From Bdellovibrionales bacterium (GTDB lineage: Bacteria; Bdellovibrionota; Bdellovibrionia; Bdellovibrionales; UBA1609): a DNA stretch of 8,561 nt. A program made the translations under genes and the position numbers. The notes under the pieces were generated by a model, which was not told the DNA's origin, made no database searches, and saw only the letters and a list, made by a program, of their open reading frames with translations. Within the stretch, counting starts at the first letter, position 1. Each line of letters opens with the position of its first letter. The stretch spans positions 1 through 8,561 of the forward strand of contig JAGRAB010000025.1 of the NCBI GenBank assembly GCA_020435085.1, given 5' to 3'. Below, piece by piece: positions 1 through 6,862 of this stretch.

Positions 1-624
1 ATTCTCTCTCGTGAAGATGGCTCACTGGCACTGGATTTTATTTTTGCCTTTACATTGATCTTTGGTTTTACTGTGGTGCTTTTTTCATTTGCTATTACAT
101 TAAGTGCTGTAGAAATGACTCAATACCTGACCTTCTCGGCGGCACGTGCTTTTTATGCAGGCCATATCACCGTTAAAGATCAAACTCAGCAAGCAAAAAA
201 CAAATATGAAGAGCTTTTGCAAACTGATGCCTATGCCTTTTTAAATAAAGGGACTTGGTTTGAAATTCTTCCTTCTCCTTTTGTGGGCAATGCTCCAGAA
301 ACGATGCAAGAGCTCAGTCAATATGACCAGGGGGGAGAACCCAATCGCTTTGAGGGTGTTGTTACATTCTTTGTTGCTCGAGTACTTTCTTACAGTTCAC
401 CTTTTTTTGGAAGCACCGACCCCGATGGTGATGGCCGTGGCAGCAAATTTTCTACCCATATTGGCTCTTATCTTGGCCGAGAACCAACAACTGAAGAATG
501 TAAAGCTTTTACAGAACAACGCTGGAAAGCTATTCGAAATCTCGATGTCGCTAACGGTGGAACTTCATATTCAACAGGAACCTCTAATAACGACTATGTC
601 GTGATAATGGACAACGGATGCTAG
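1..624 (+). CDS. TadE/TadG-like pseudopilin, 5' partial
   Basis: The reading frame is open from the first base, so the true start lies outside the window; the TTG at 55 falls inside the hydrophobic helix and is not a credible start. Codons 7-12 read G-SLALD, followed by a hydrophobic stretch (about codons 13-37). This is the arrangement of a class III prepilin signal, in which a TadV/CpaA-type peptidase cuts after Gly and the helix stays as membrane anchor. TadE/TadG proteins are minor pilins (pseudopilins) needed for Flp pilus assembly. Position +5 after the cut is Asp rather than the usual Glu. The C-terminal part is periplasmic or extracellular in style: an acidic DPDGDGRGS loop (codons 140-148), one Cys at codon 167 and a terminal Cys at 207. 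The gene overlaps the next by 7 nt, suggesting translational coupling. Assignment rests on the N-terminal signal and the Tad context; the C-terminal domain is not recognised. Confidence 0.75.
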   Translation: MLSREDGSLALDFIFAFTLIFGFTVVLFSFAITLSAVEMTQYLTFSAARAFYAGHITVKDQTQQAKNKYEELLQTDAYAFLNKGTWFEILPSPFVGNAPETMQELSQYDQGGEPNRFEGVVTFFVARVLSYSSPFFGSTDPDGDGRGSKFSTHIGSYLGREPTTEECKAFTEQRWKAIRNLDVANGGTSYSTGTSNNDYVVIMDNGC

Positions 625-1139
625 AAACGAATTTAAAAATACCCTCTTCTTCGTTTTTAAGACCATTAAACAATGAGCGTGGTCAGGCCATGCTTGAGAG
701 TATTCCTTTAATTATTTTCTTTGTGATCTTTTTTGCCTATGGCATTGGTCTTTTTGGTGTGATTCACTCTGGAATTTTATTTTCCATTGGTGCGCGCAGC
801 TATGCCTTTGAAACCTTTCGTAATCGCACAAATACAAATATTTTTAGATATTCTGCCAATGCAAACGAAGAGAATCTTTTTTACTATAGTCGCATTGGAT
901 TTCGATTTCATACTGTCTACAATGGTGAGAATACAAACGTTGATAAAATTCGAGCCACATCACGCCCGATTCTTTATGGCCTTGCAAGAACACCTCAAGG
1001 TGATACTCCCAATGTTCATAATAATAATATTTACACTGATATTAAAGAGGGCGAACGAAATAAAACCGTAGGTGTAGACCCAGCATGGTTGATGATTGGT
1101 TATGGACTTTGTATTACTGCCGAGTGTGGCGCGAAATAG
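618..1139 (+). CDS. TadE-like pseudopilin
   Basis: This encodes a 173-residue minor pilin-like protein. A 22-residue leader ends in NERG, followed by QAMLES and a hydrophobic helix (about residues 29-52). RG-QAxxE is a textbook class III prepilin cleavage site with Glu at +5, processed by a TadV/CpaA-type peptidase; the TadE family typically begins this way. The remaining ~120 residues would face the periplasm and include a C-terminal CX4C pair (Cys165, Cys170) that could form a disulfide. The ATG lies inside the end of the upstream gene (7-nt overlap) and has no clear Shine-Dalgarno site, so translation is probably coupled to the upstream pseudopilin. No other in-frame start would leave the prepilin leader intact. 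The stop is followed within a few bases by the ribosome-binding site of cpaB. The TadE class is well supported; the specific role (priming, length control or tip) is not visible from sequence. Confidence 0.82.
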   Translation: MLETNLKIPSSSFLRPLNNERGQAMLESIPLIIFFVIFFAYGIGLFGVIHSGILFSIGARSYAFETFRNRTNTNIFRYSANANEENLFYYSRIGFRFHTVYNGENTNVDKIRATSRPILYGLARTPQGDTPNVHNNNIYTDIKEGERNKTVGVDPAWLMIGYGLCITAECGAK

Positions 1140-1144
1140 AGGAG
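1139..1144 (+). promoter_or_regulatory. Ribosome-binding site that sets the cpaB start
   Basis: GAGGAG starts on the last base of the preceding stop codon. It lies 1 nt before ATG 1146, too close for initiation, but 7 nt before the in-frame GTG 1152, which is a good spacing. It therefore favours the GTG start. Confidence 0.65.
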
Positions 1145-1151
1145 AATGCAC

Positions 1152-2018
1152 GTGAATAATAATGAAACTCGTACACTTTGGATATCCGTCTTTGCAGCAC
1201 TTTTTGCCGTGTTTTTATTATATAGTTACACACAAGAAAAAAGTGCTGAATTAACTCGAGACTTTGGAACAAAAAAAACCATTGTCATTGCATCTGAAGA
1301 CATTCCTGAAATGGCAACTATTAACGAAACAATGTTGCAAATGGTTGAGAGGCCAGAAAAATTCGTTGAACCAAATGCTGTACTCAACGCCGAAGATGCC
1401 GTTGGACTTGTTGCCCTTGCCCCCATTAAAAAAGGAGAGCAGGTTCTTCAAAGTAAAATTATGAAACCAGGGCCTGTGACTGGCCTCTCTCTTCAAGTGG
1501 CTCCGACAAAGAGGGCCGTATCAATACCTATTGATGAAATGCGTGGGGTTTCTAAGCTCATTAAACCAGGAGATCGGATTGATCTCATTGCCGCCGTCGA
1601 TGTGGGTGCTGGGCAAAAACAACAAAAAGAAGTAAAAACTCTTCTTCAAGATGTGCCTGTGCTTGCAACTGGTCTTCGTGTAGCCAATGAACTGCCTCGC
1701 CTTTTTGAAGAAGTTGGAAATCAAATGTATACTCAGAATTTAAAAAGCGACACGACATATTCCACAATCACAATTGAAACTTCGCCTGAAGAAGCCCAGG
1801 AGCTGATTTATATTTTAGCAACTAATCCAGGGGCTTTATTTGCGACATTAAGACATCCTAGTGACCGAACAAAAACAATTAAATCAAATACAACAATTGA
1901 TTCGCTCTTAGATCGTGTGCCGACATCTCTTGTAAAAAAACAACTTCCACCTCAGCCAGCACCGCAGCCACAACCAAAGAAAATTAAGAAGAGAAGTGGT
2001 CCATTTAAAGATTTATAA
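1152..2018 (+). CDS. cpaB: Flp pilus assembly protein CpaB/RcpC
   Basis: CpaB/RcpC is an inner-membrane-anchored periplasmic component of the Tad system that works with the secretin and may contact peptidoglycan or the pilus. From the GTG at 1152 the protein has 288 residues: one N-terminal membrane segment (about 9-27), then a SAF-like domain (about 41-108; motifs IVIASEDIPE, VGLVALAPIKKGEQV), then the RcpC/CpaB domain (about 112-235; AVSIPIDEMRGVSKLIKPGD is the typical opening, followed by TITIETSPEEAQELIY). The last ~27 residues form a Pro/Gln-rich then Lys-rich tail, likely disordered. An ATG at 1146 would add two residues, but the Shine-Dalgarno site is placed for the GTG. The gene lies directly between the pseudopilins and the secretin, the usual cpaB-cpaC order. 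The family call is secure; the tail is unusual in composition and its job is unknown. Confidence 0.9.
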   Translation: MNNNETRTLWISVFAALFAVFLLYSYTQEKSAELTRDFGTKKTIVIASEDIPEMATINETMLQMVERPEKFVEPNAVLNAEDAVGLVALAPIKKGEQVLQSKIMKPGPVTGLSLQVAPTKRAVSIPIDEMRGVSKLIKPGDRIDLIAAVDVGAGQKQQKEVKTLLQDVPVLATGLRVANELPRLFEEVGNQMYTQNLKSDTTYSTITIETSPEEAQELIYILATNPGALFATLRHPSDRTKTIKSNTTIDSLLDRVPTSLVKKQLPPQPAPQPQPKKIKKRSGPFKDL

Positions 2019-2044
2019 ATATTAAAGCGTACAAAGGATACATT

Positions 2045-3544
2045 ATGATCCAAACGTTAAAGTTATTAAAATTAAACAACCCTCTTGCGCAGGCGTTTTT
2101 GTACGTTGCTTTATTTTTCATATGCCTTCCTTTCAGTTTTGCAAAAGAGACTGACCAATTAGATCTCTATGTGGGAATTTATAGGGATATTGAAATTCCA
2201 AAGGCGAGTTCTGATATTCAGCTCAAAGGAACTTTTCGTTCTCTCACAAAAGTACAATTTAACCCCCAAAGCCAAGTTCTTCGTTTTTATCCTCGCAAAG
2301 AAGGGACTGGTACTGTTTTAGTAACAAATAAAAACAGTGGTGATATATTATATGAATTTACAATAAATATTAAAAAAACAGACCTCAAACGAGTCGCCCG
2401 TGAAATTCAATCTCTTCTTAATAATATTGAGGGGATTAGTATTAAAATATTAAATAATAAAGTGATTGTTGATGGACAAATTTTACTCCCCAGCGACATG
2501 AAGCGTATTCACAGTGTTGTTAAACAATATGGTGACTTAGCAACAACACTTGTAACTCTTAGTCCTCTGGCTCAAAATAAAATTGCTGAATTTATTGAAA
2601 GAAAAATTGATAATCCAGAAATCAGCGTTACAGCAACAAATCAAAAATTTATTCTCGAAGGTTTTGCCAACTCCGAAAAAGAACGGGATAAGGCTGAAAT
2701 TTTAGCAAAAATGTATGTTCCAGATGTTATTGTTGATGAGGCTGTTGCTGATAAAAAGGTTTTAGAGAGAAAAGCAGATATCGTTATTAACCTCATTCAA
2801 GTACGCCCTCCACCAGAAGCTGCACCTCCCAAAATTATTCAAATGGTTATTCACTATGTAGAATTACAAAAAGACTACACAAAAGGATTTCGATTTCAAT
2901 GGACTCCTGACGTGGGTGATGGCTCTACCTTAAATTTTTCTACTGGCGGAAACTCTCCCGGCGGTGTGATGGCAACATTAACAGGAACTATTTCCAACTT
3001 ACTGCCAAAGTTGAATTGGGCCAAAGAGCATGGTGTCGCTCGCGTTCTTCAAAGCTCCAGTTTGATTGTTGAAGATGGAAAAACCGGCGTTTTGAACTCA
3101 ATTACTCGACTCCCTTATCAGGTTGTTAATGGACAGGGACAGCCTTCAACAAACTTTGAAGAGACGGGATTAAAAACAAATATTACTCCACAGGTCATGG
3201 GAGAACGGTCTGACTCCGTTAAGTTAGCAATGAATTTTTCAGTAAAAAGCTTGTTGAGTTATTCCGACCAAGGTCCATTAACCGCGGCACGAGAAATTCA
3301 AACAACAATTCACGTACAAAGTGGAAAAAGTGCTGCTGTTGGTGGGTTAATTACCAGCGATCAAGCAACGAATTACAATAAGCTTCCCGCGAATGCGAGC
3401 CGTAACCCAATTATTTCATTATACGCCTCTAAAGATTTTAGAAAAAACCAAAGCCAGTTTGTTGTATTCGTTACACCTATTATTAAAAGCTCTGCCAGTG
3501 CTGGGTCAGAAAAAATTAAAAGCAAATTCAGGATTCCAAATTAA
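2045..3544 (+). CDS. cpaC: Flp pilus secretin CpaC/RcpA
   Basis: This is the outer-membrane channel of the Tad machine (type II/III secretin family). A signal peptide of about 33 residues ends in SFA before KETD. Domains in order: an N-terminal pilus-assembly domain (about 39-110; LYVGIYRDIEIP), a BON-like unit (about 113-172), a second BON-like stretch (about 178-250), a Pro-rich hinge (RPPPEAAPP, 254-262), and the secretin core (about 263-488). Core hallmarks are GVARVLQSSSLIVEDGKTG, the NFEETGLKTNITPQV strand, VQSGKSAAVGGLI, and the closing QFVVFVTPII. A length of 499 residues is usual for CpaC. The ATG is preceded by AAAGGA (2033-2038) with 6-nt spacing. No lipobox is present, so targeting probably needs a separate pilotin or self-insertion. 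The gene follows cpaB after 26 nt. Function is assigned with high confidence from the secretin motifs and neighbours. Confidence 0.93.
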   Translation: MIQTLKLLKLNNPLAQAFLYVALFFICLPFSFAKETDQLDLYVGIYRDIEIPKASSDIQLKGTFRSLTKVQFNPQSQVLRFYPRKEGTGTVLVTNKNSGDILYEFTINIKKTDLKRVAREIQSLLNNIEGISIKILNNKVIVDGQILLPSDMKRIHSVVKQYGDLATTLVTLSPLAQNKIAEFIERKIDNPEISVTATNQKFILEGFANSEKERDKAEILAKMYVPDVIVDEAVADKKVLERKADIVINLIQVRPPPEAAPPKIIQMVIHYVELQKDYTKGFRFQWTPDVGDGSTLNFSTGGNSPGGVMATLTGTISNLLPKLNWAKEHGVARVLQSSSLIVEDGKTGVLNSITRLPYQVVNGQGQPSTNFEETGLKTNITPQVMGERSDSVKLAMNFSVKSLLSYSDQGPLTAAREIQTTIHVQSGKSAAVGGLITSDQATNYNKLPANASRNPIISLYASKDFRKNQSQFVVFVTPIIKSSASAGSEKIKSKFRIPN

Positions 3545-3666
3545 TTATTGCTCTTAGACATTCGTCTGGAATTTACTCGCACACGCAAAAGACCGCCCTG
3601 ATCGTTTATTCTTATTTTTCTTCTTCCGATAAGTTATTGAATTTGTGTGCTTATACCAATTTCAAT

Positions 3667-3671
3667 AGGAG
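3667..3671 (+). promoter_or_regulatory. Ribosome-binding site for the TTG-started ATPase gene
   Basis: AGGAG lies 9 nt before TTG 3681. An in-frame TAG at 3666-3668 overlaps this site, so no start further upstream is possible. The next in-frame ATG (3717) would remove the first beta strand before the nucleotide-binding loop. Confidence 0.65.
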
Positions 3672-3680
3672 TCTTGTGTT

Positions 3681-5960
3681 TTGAGCATTCACCCCAATTG
3701 TCATTTAATCTGTGTTATGGGCGGAAAAGGCGGCGTCGGGAAAAGTGTTTTTGCGGCAAACTTGGCTGCCGCCACTTTAATGGAATTACGCACATCTGTA
3801 CTGCTTTTAGATCTTGATAGTAAAAGTGCTGGCGATCAAAACATTATTACAGGCATTCGTCCGCAGAAAACAATCATGGATCTCAATTCATTTTCTGGAA
3901 GCCTCAACCCACAAACGCTTAAGCCTTTTATATCAAAACATCAAAGTGGACTTCACTACATGGGTGCCGTGCATGGACCTGAGCAAACACTGCAACTCAA
4001 TGCCGATATTTTGCAAAAGCAAATTTCAATTATTTCTCAATCTTTTAAATTTATTATTGCAGACCTCGGCAATGAGATTGGTCCCGCACAGTTGGCCCTT
4101 ATTGAAGGCTGTAGCGCACTCCTTATGGTTACAACACCAGAGGTTCTTGTTGTAAATCAAACTCGAAGAGCGATTCACGATTTAATGACTCAAACAGTTC
4201 CTGGAGAACTCATTCATATTGTTATCAATAAAGCCTCTCGCTCAGGACTCGATCCTCGAGCTGTCAGTCAAAGTTTACGTCGCCCCGTTGTTGGCGTGAT
4301 TGCTCAAGATGATGTCCTTGCATATCAGGCATTACAAAATTCAACTCCTTTTGTATTGACTGCAAATAATTCTCAAATTTCAAATAACTATCATGAAATT
4401 GTACGAGCTCTTACCGGTGGACCATTACAAAAACTAAAAGCGTTGAGTCGCCCACAAAATTTAGCTCAAAAAACAATTGGTACGCCTGACTCCTCGCCCG
4501 CAGGAGGCCCCACGCCCTCTGCCCATTTAAATAAAAAGGGAGTTCCTCAACTTGATGCTCATACTTTACTTAAAATGCAAATTCACAGTGAGCTTATTAA
4601 AGAAATGGATCTCAAAAAAGATCTTTCACAAGTAAAAGATGATCCTGTAAAAGAAAAAGAACTTCGTGATAAAACATTACGAACAATTTCTATGCTCGTT
4701 GACAAGTTGGGACAAGGCCTTTCCAGAGAGGAAAGATCTTCAACAATCAAAGAAGTCTTAGACGAGGCTCTTGGTCTTGGCCCACTTGAAACATTACTTG
4801 AAGACCCTACCGTCACAGAAATTATGGTGAATGGCGCGAAAATGATTTACATAGAAAAATCGGGACGCCTCCAATTAAGTCCAGTGACGTTTACAACAAA
4901 CGCTCAACTGCGAAACGTCATTGAGCGCATTGTCACCCCTCTTGGTCGTCGCATTGATGAGAAAACCCCGTATGTTGATGCTCGCCTTGCCGATGGAAGC
5001 CGGGTTAATGCCGTAATCGAACCGCTTGCCATTGATGGACCTGCGGTTACCATTAGAAAGTTTCCGACAGATCGGATTGTTGCTGATGACTATGTCACCC
5101 GATTTAATTCTATGACTCAATCGATGATTGATTTTTTAAGAATTTGTGTTGAACAAGGGCTCAATGTTGTTATCTCTGGTGGTACTGGTTCTGGTAAAAC
5201 AACTCTCCTTAACGTCCTCTCCACTTTTATTCCAACACGTGAACGTATTATTACCGTTGAAGATGCTGCTGAATTACAACTAAAGCAGGAACATGTTGTT
5301 CGCCTTGAGACAAGACCTGCGAATATGGAAGGCACTGGTGAAATCACCATACGAGATCTGATTCGAAATTCGTTACGTATGCGACCAGATCGTATTGTTG
5401 TTGGTGAGTGCCGTGATGGGGCCGCTCTTGATATGTTATCTGCAATGAATACAGGGCATGATGGATCAATGACCACCGTTCATGCCAATAGTCCTCGCGA
5501 AGCCATTTCAAGGCTTGAAACATTATGTATGATGGCAGGGATGGATCTACCGGCTCGTGCCATTCGTGAACAAATTTCGAGTGCCGTTAACCTTATTGTG
5601 CAAATCAGTCGTCTTAGCGATGGGAGCCGTAAAATCCTGAGCATTACTGAGGTCGTTGGAATGCAAGGGGAAGCCGTAACGCTTCAAGAAATTTTCAGAT
5701 TTAAAGAAGAAGGCTTTGATAAAAACCGTAAGATTATTGGCCAATTTCAAGCTATGGGAATGATTCCAACTTTTATAGAAAAGTTTGAGCAACGTGGAGT
5801 GAAAATTCCAAGAAATCTTTTTACTTCTTCTGGAAGTAATACCCCTGGAGCGTCACAACCTAAAAAGAGTGGGCCAACACCCGTTCGTTCACAAAGATTG
5901 GCTCCAAGACCAACTGCTCCCAACTTAGTTAAGAAAAAAGTGAGCGGAGAGGATCAATAA
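3681..5960 (+). CDS. CpaE/TadZ-like MinD ATPase fused to CpaF/TadA ATPase
   Basis: One uninterrupted 759-residue frame carries two ATPases. Residues 1 to ~250 are a ParA/MinD-type P-loop domain: deviant Walker A KGGVGKS (16-22), DLD at 44-46 (A' motif), and IIADLG (125-130) as Walker B. In Tad systems this class (CpaE/TadZ) localises the machine, often at a pole; the atypical receiver domain usually in front of it is missing. A Pro/Gly/Ser linker (about 256-290) leads to a complete CpaF/TadA ATPase (about 291-710): N-terminal domain, Walker A GGTGSGKTT (500-508), acidic VEDAAELQL, Walker B VVGE with Glu576, and a His box TTVHANSPREA. This half powers pilin assembly as a cytoplasmic hexamer. 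In the Walker B region the text is ECRDGAALDML, where the family usually has ECRGGEALDML. A Pro/Lys-rich tail closes the protein. The TTG start is forced by an upstream stop. The gene overlaps tadB by 1 nt. Both halves are clear; how the fusion works is inference. Confidence 0.92.
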   Translation: MSIHPNCHLICVMGGKGGVGKSVFAANLAAATLMELRTSVLLLDLDSKSAGDQNIITGIRPQKTIMDLNSFSGSLNPQTLKPFISKHQSGLHYMGAVHGPEQTLQLNADILQKQISIISQSFKFIIADLGNEIGPAQLALIEGCSALLMVTTPEVLVVNQTRRAIHDLMTQTVPGELIHIVINKASRSGLDPRAVSQSLRRPVVGVIAQDDVLAYQALQNSTPFVLTANNSQISNNYHEIVRALTGGPLQKLKALSRPQNLAQKTIGTPDSSPAGGPTPSAHLNKKGVPQLDAHTLLKMQIHSELIKEMDLKKDLSQVKDDPVKEKELRDKTLRTISMLVDKLGQGLSREERSSTIKEVLDEALGLGPLETLLEDPTVTEIMVNGAKMIYIEKSGRLQLSPVTFTTNAQLRNVIERIVTPLGRRIDEKTPYVDARLADGSRVNAVIEPLAIDGPAVTIRKFPTDRIVADDYVTRFNSMTQSMIDFLRICVEQGLNVVISGGTGSGKTTLLNVLSTFIPTRERIITVEDAAELQLKQEHVVRLETRPANMEGTGEITIRDLIRNSLRMRPDRIVVGECRDGAALDMLSAMNTGHDGSMTTVHANSPREAISRLETLCMMAGMDLPARAIREQISSAVNLIVQISRLSDGSRKILSITEVVGMQGEAVTLQEIFRFKEEGFDKNRKIIGQFQAMGMIPTFIEKFEQRGVKIPRNLFTSSGSNTPGASQPKKSGPTPVRSQRLAPRPTAPNLVKKKVSGEDQ

Positions 5961-6838
5961 TGGGATTTCTAATTAGCAATGAATATATTCTCATTCCCTT
6001 ATTTGGGCTTGCTGTTTTTATTTTTTCTTACCTAATGTCAGATCGAATTATTCATTTTCTTCATGATAAATCTTTAGGAAGTCGCGAAGAAGTTCTACGC
6101 CTTATGGACCTCATGTTTGTCGAAACCGATCAACGCAAAGTCACCATCGGAATGCTATTGATTTCATTTGGGCTTGGGTCTCTCGTGTTTTTGGCAACTT
6201 GGCCGAATATTGTTGTTGGACTTATTTTTGGATCTGTTGTTACGGCATTGGGGTGGACACTGCCAAAGTTTATTGTGACCTCCATGTGGGAAAAACGCTG
6301 TACCCGCTTCACAGACCAGATGGTTGATGGACTAACGATTATGTCTAATGGAGTGAAAGCCGGTTTAAGCATCACTCAATCGATGGAACGTGTTTGCTCA
6401 AATATGAGCGGCCCTATTGTTCAAGAGTTTAATTTAGTTCTTAATAAGCAACGACTCGGTATGCCCCTTGAACAAGCATTAAGTGAACTTGGTGATCGCA
6501 TCCCTAGACAAGATCTACAAATGTTTGTGACCGGTGTGAATATCTTAAAAGAAACTGGTGGAAACCTAGCTGAAACGTTTACAACCATTGTGACTGTGAT
6601 TCGTGAAAGACAAAAGATCGAAAAGAAAATTTCAGCCATGACACCTCAAGGTGTTATGCAGGCTGTTATTATTACTTTAGTCCCGTTTATTTTACTTGGT
6701 GTTTTTTTAGTCGTAGACCCCAGTTATGTTGAACCTCTATTCACCAAGCCTTTAGGATGGTTCGCACTCTTCTTAATGTTAAGTTTGCAAGTAATTGGTG
6801 GAGTCATCATGAAGAAAGTTGTTACAATAAAGGTCTAA
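5960..6838 (+). CDS. tadB: Flp pilus platform protein TadB
   Basis: TadB is a polytopic inner-membrane protein of the GspF/T2SSF family. With TadC it forms the platform on which CpaF/TadA drives pilin assembly. The 292-residue protein shows an N-terminal membrane segment (about 9-25), a pair of segments (about 60-80 and 82-100), a cytoplasmic T2SSF domain (about 117-225; FTDQMVDGLTIMSNGVKAGL, then RIPRQDLQMFVTGVNI and KETGGNLAETF), and two closing membrane segments (about 232-252 and 263-285). The layout and length match TadB rather than TadC; no second T2SSF gene follows in the window. The ATG overlaps the upstream stop (TAATG), with GGAGAGGA just before it, so translation is coupled to the ATPase gene, fitting the direct TadA-TadB partnership. 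It ends with tandem stops TAATAA. Assignment as a T2SSF platform protein is firm; TadB over TadC rests on order and N-terminal topology. Confidence 0.9.
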   Translation: MGFLISNEYILIPLFGLAVFIFSYLMSDRIIHFLHDKSLGSREEVLRLMDLMFVETDQRKVTIGMLLISFGLGSLVFLATWPNIVVGLIFGSVVTALGWTLPKFIVTSMWEKRCTRFTDQMVDGLTIMSNGVKAGLSITQSMERVCSNMSGPIVQEFNLVLNKQRLGMPLEQALSELGDRIPRQDLQMFVTGVNILKETGGNLAETFTTIVTVIRERQKIEKKISAMTPQGVMQAVIITLVPFILLGVFLVVDPSYVEPLFTKPLGWFALFLMLSLQVIGGVIMKKVVTIKV

Positions 6839-6851
6839 TAAGTACGTTTTT

Positions 6852-6857
6852 AAGGAG
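6852..6857 (+). promoter_or_regulatory. Strong ribosome-binding site of the YD-repeat gene
   Basis: AAGGAG lies 5 nt before ATG 6863, inside the 24-nt spacer after tadB. It supports the start and independent, efficient translation within the same transcript. Confidence 0.6.
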
Positions 6858-6862
6858 ACCAC

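Noticed and set aside
260..604. 114-codon open frame overlapping the first pseudopilin in another frame
   Set aside because: The pseudopilin frame carries the prepilin signal and continues from the window edge; the alternative product has no recognisable features.
3556..3567. Small inverted repeat AGAC-ATTC-GTCT just after the secretin gene, as a possible terminator
   Set aside because: The stem is only 4 bp and no T-run follows directly; it is too weak to call a terminator.
3637..3657. TTGAAT followed by TATACC as a sigma-70 promoter
   Set aside because: The spacer is only 9 nt, far from the usual ~17, and no better -35 box is seen at the right distance.
3681..3716. ATG 3717 as the start of the ATPase fusion
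   Set aside because: It would delete the first beta strand (HLICV) needed before the P-loop and has no Shine-Dalgarno site; TTG 3681 has AGGAG at good spacing.
5117..5476. 119-codon open frame on the minus strand
   Set aside because: It lies wholly inside the well-conserved CpaF coding region, its translation resembles no recognised protein, and it is best seen as a shadow of codon usage.
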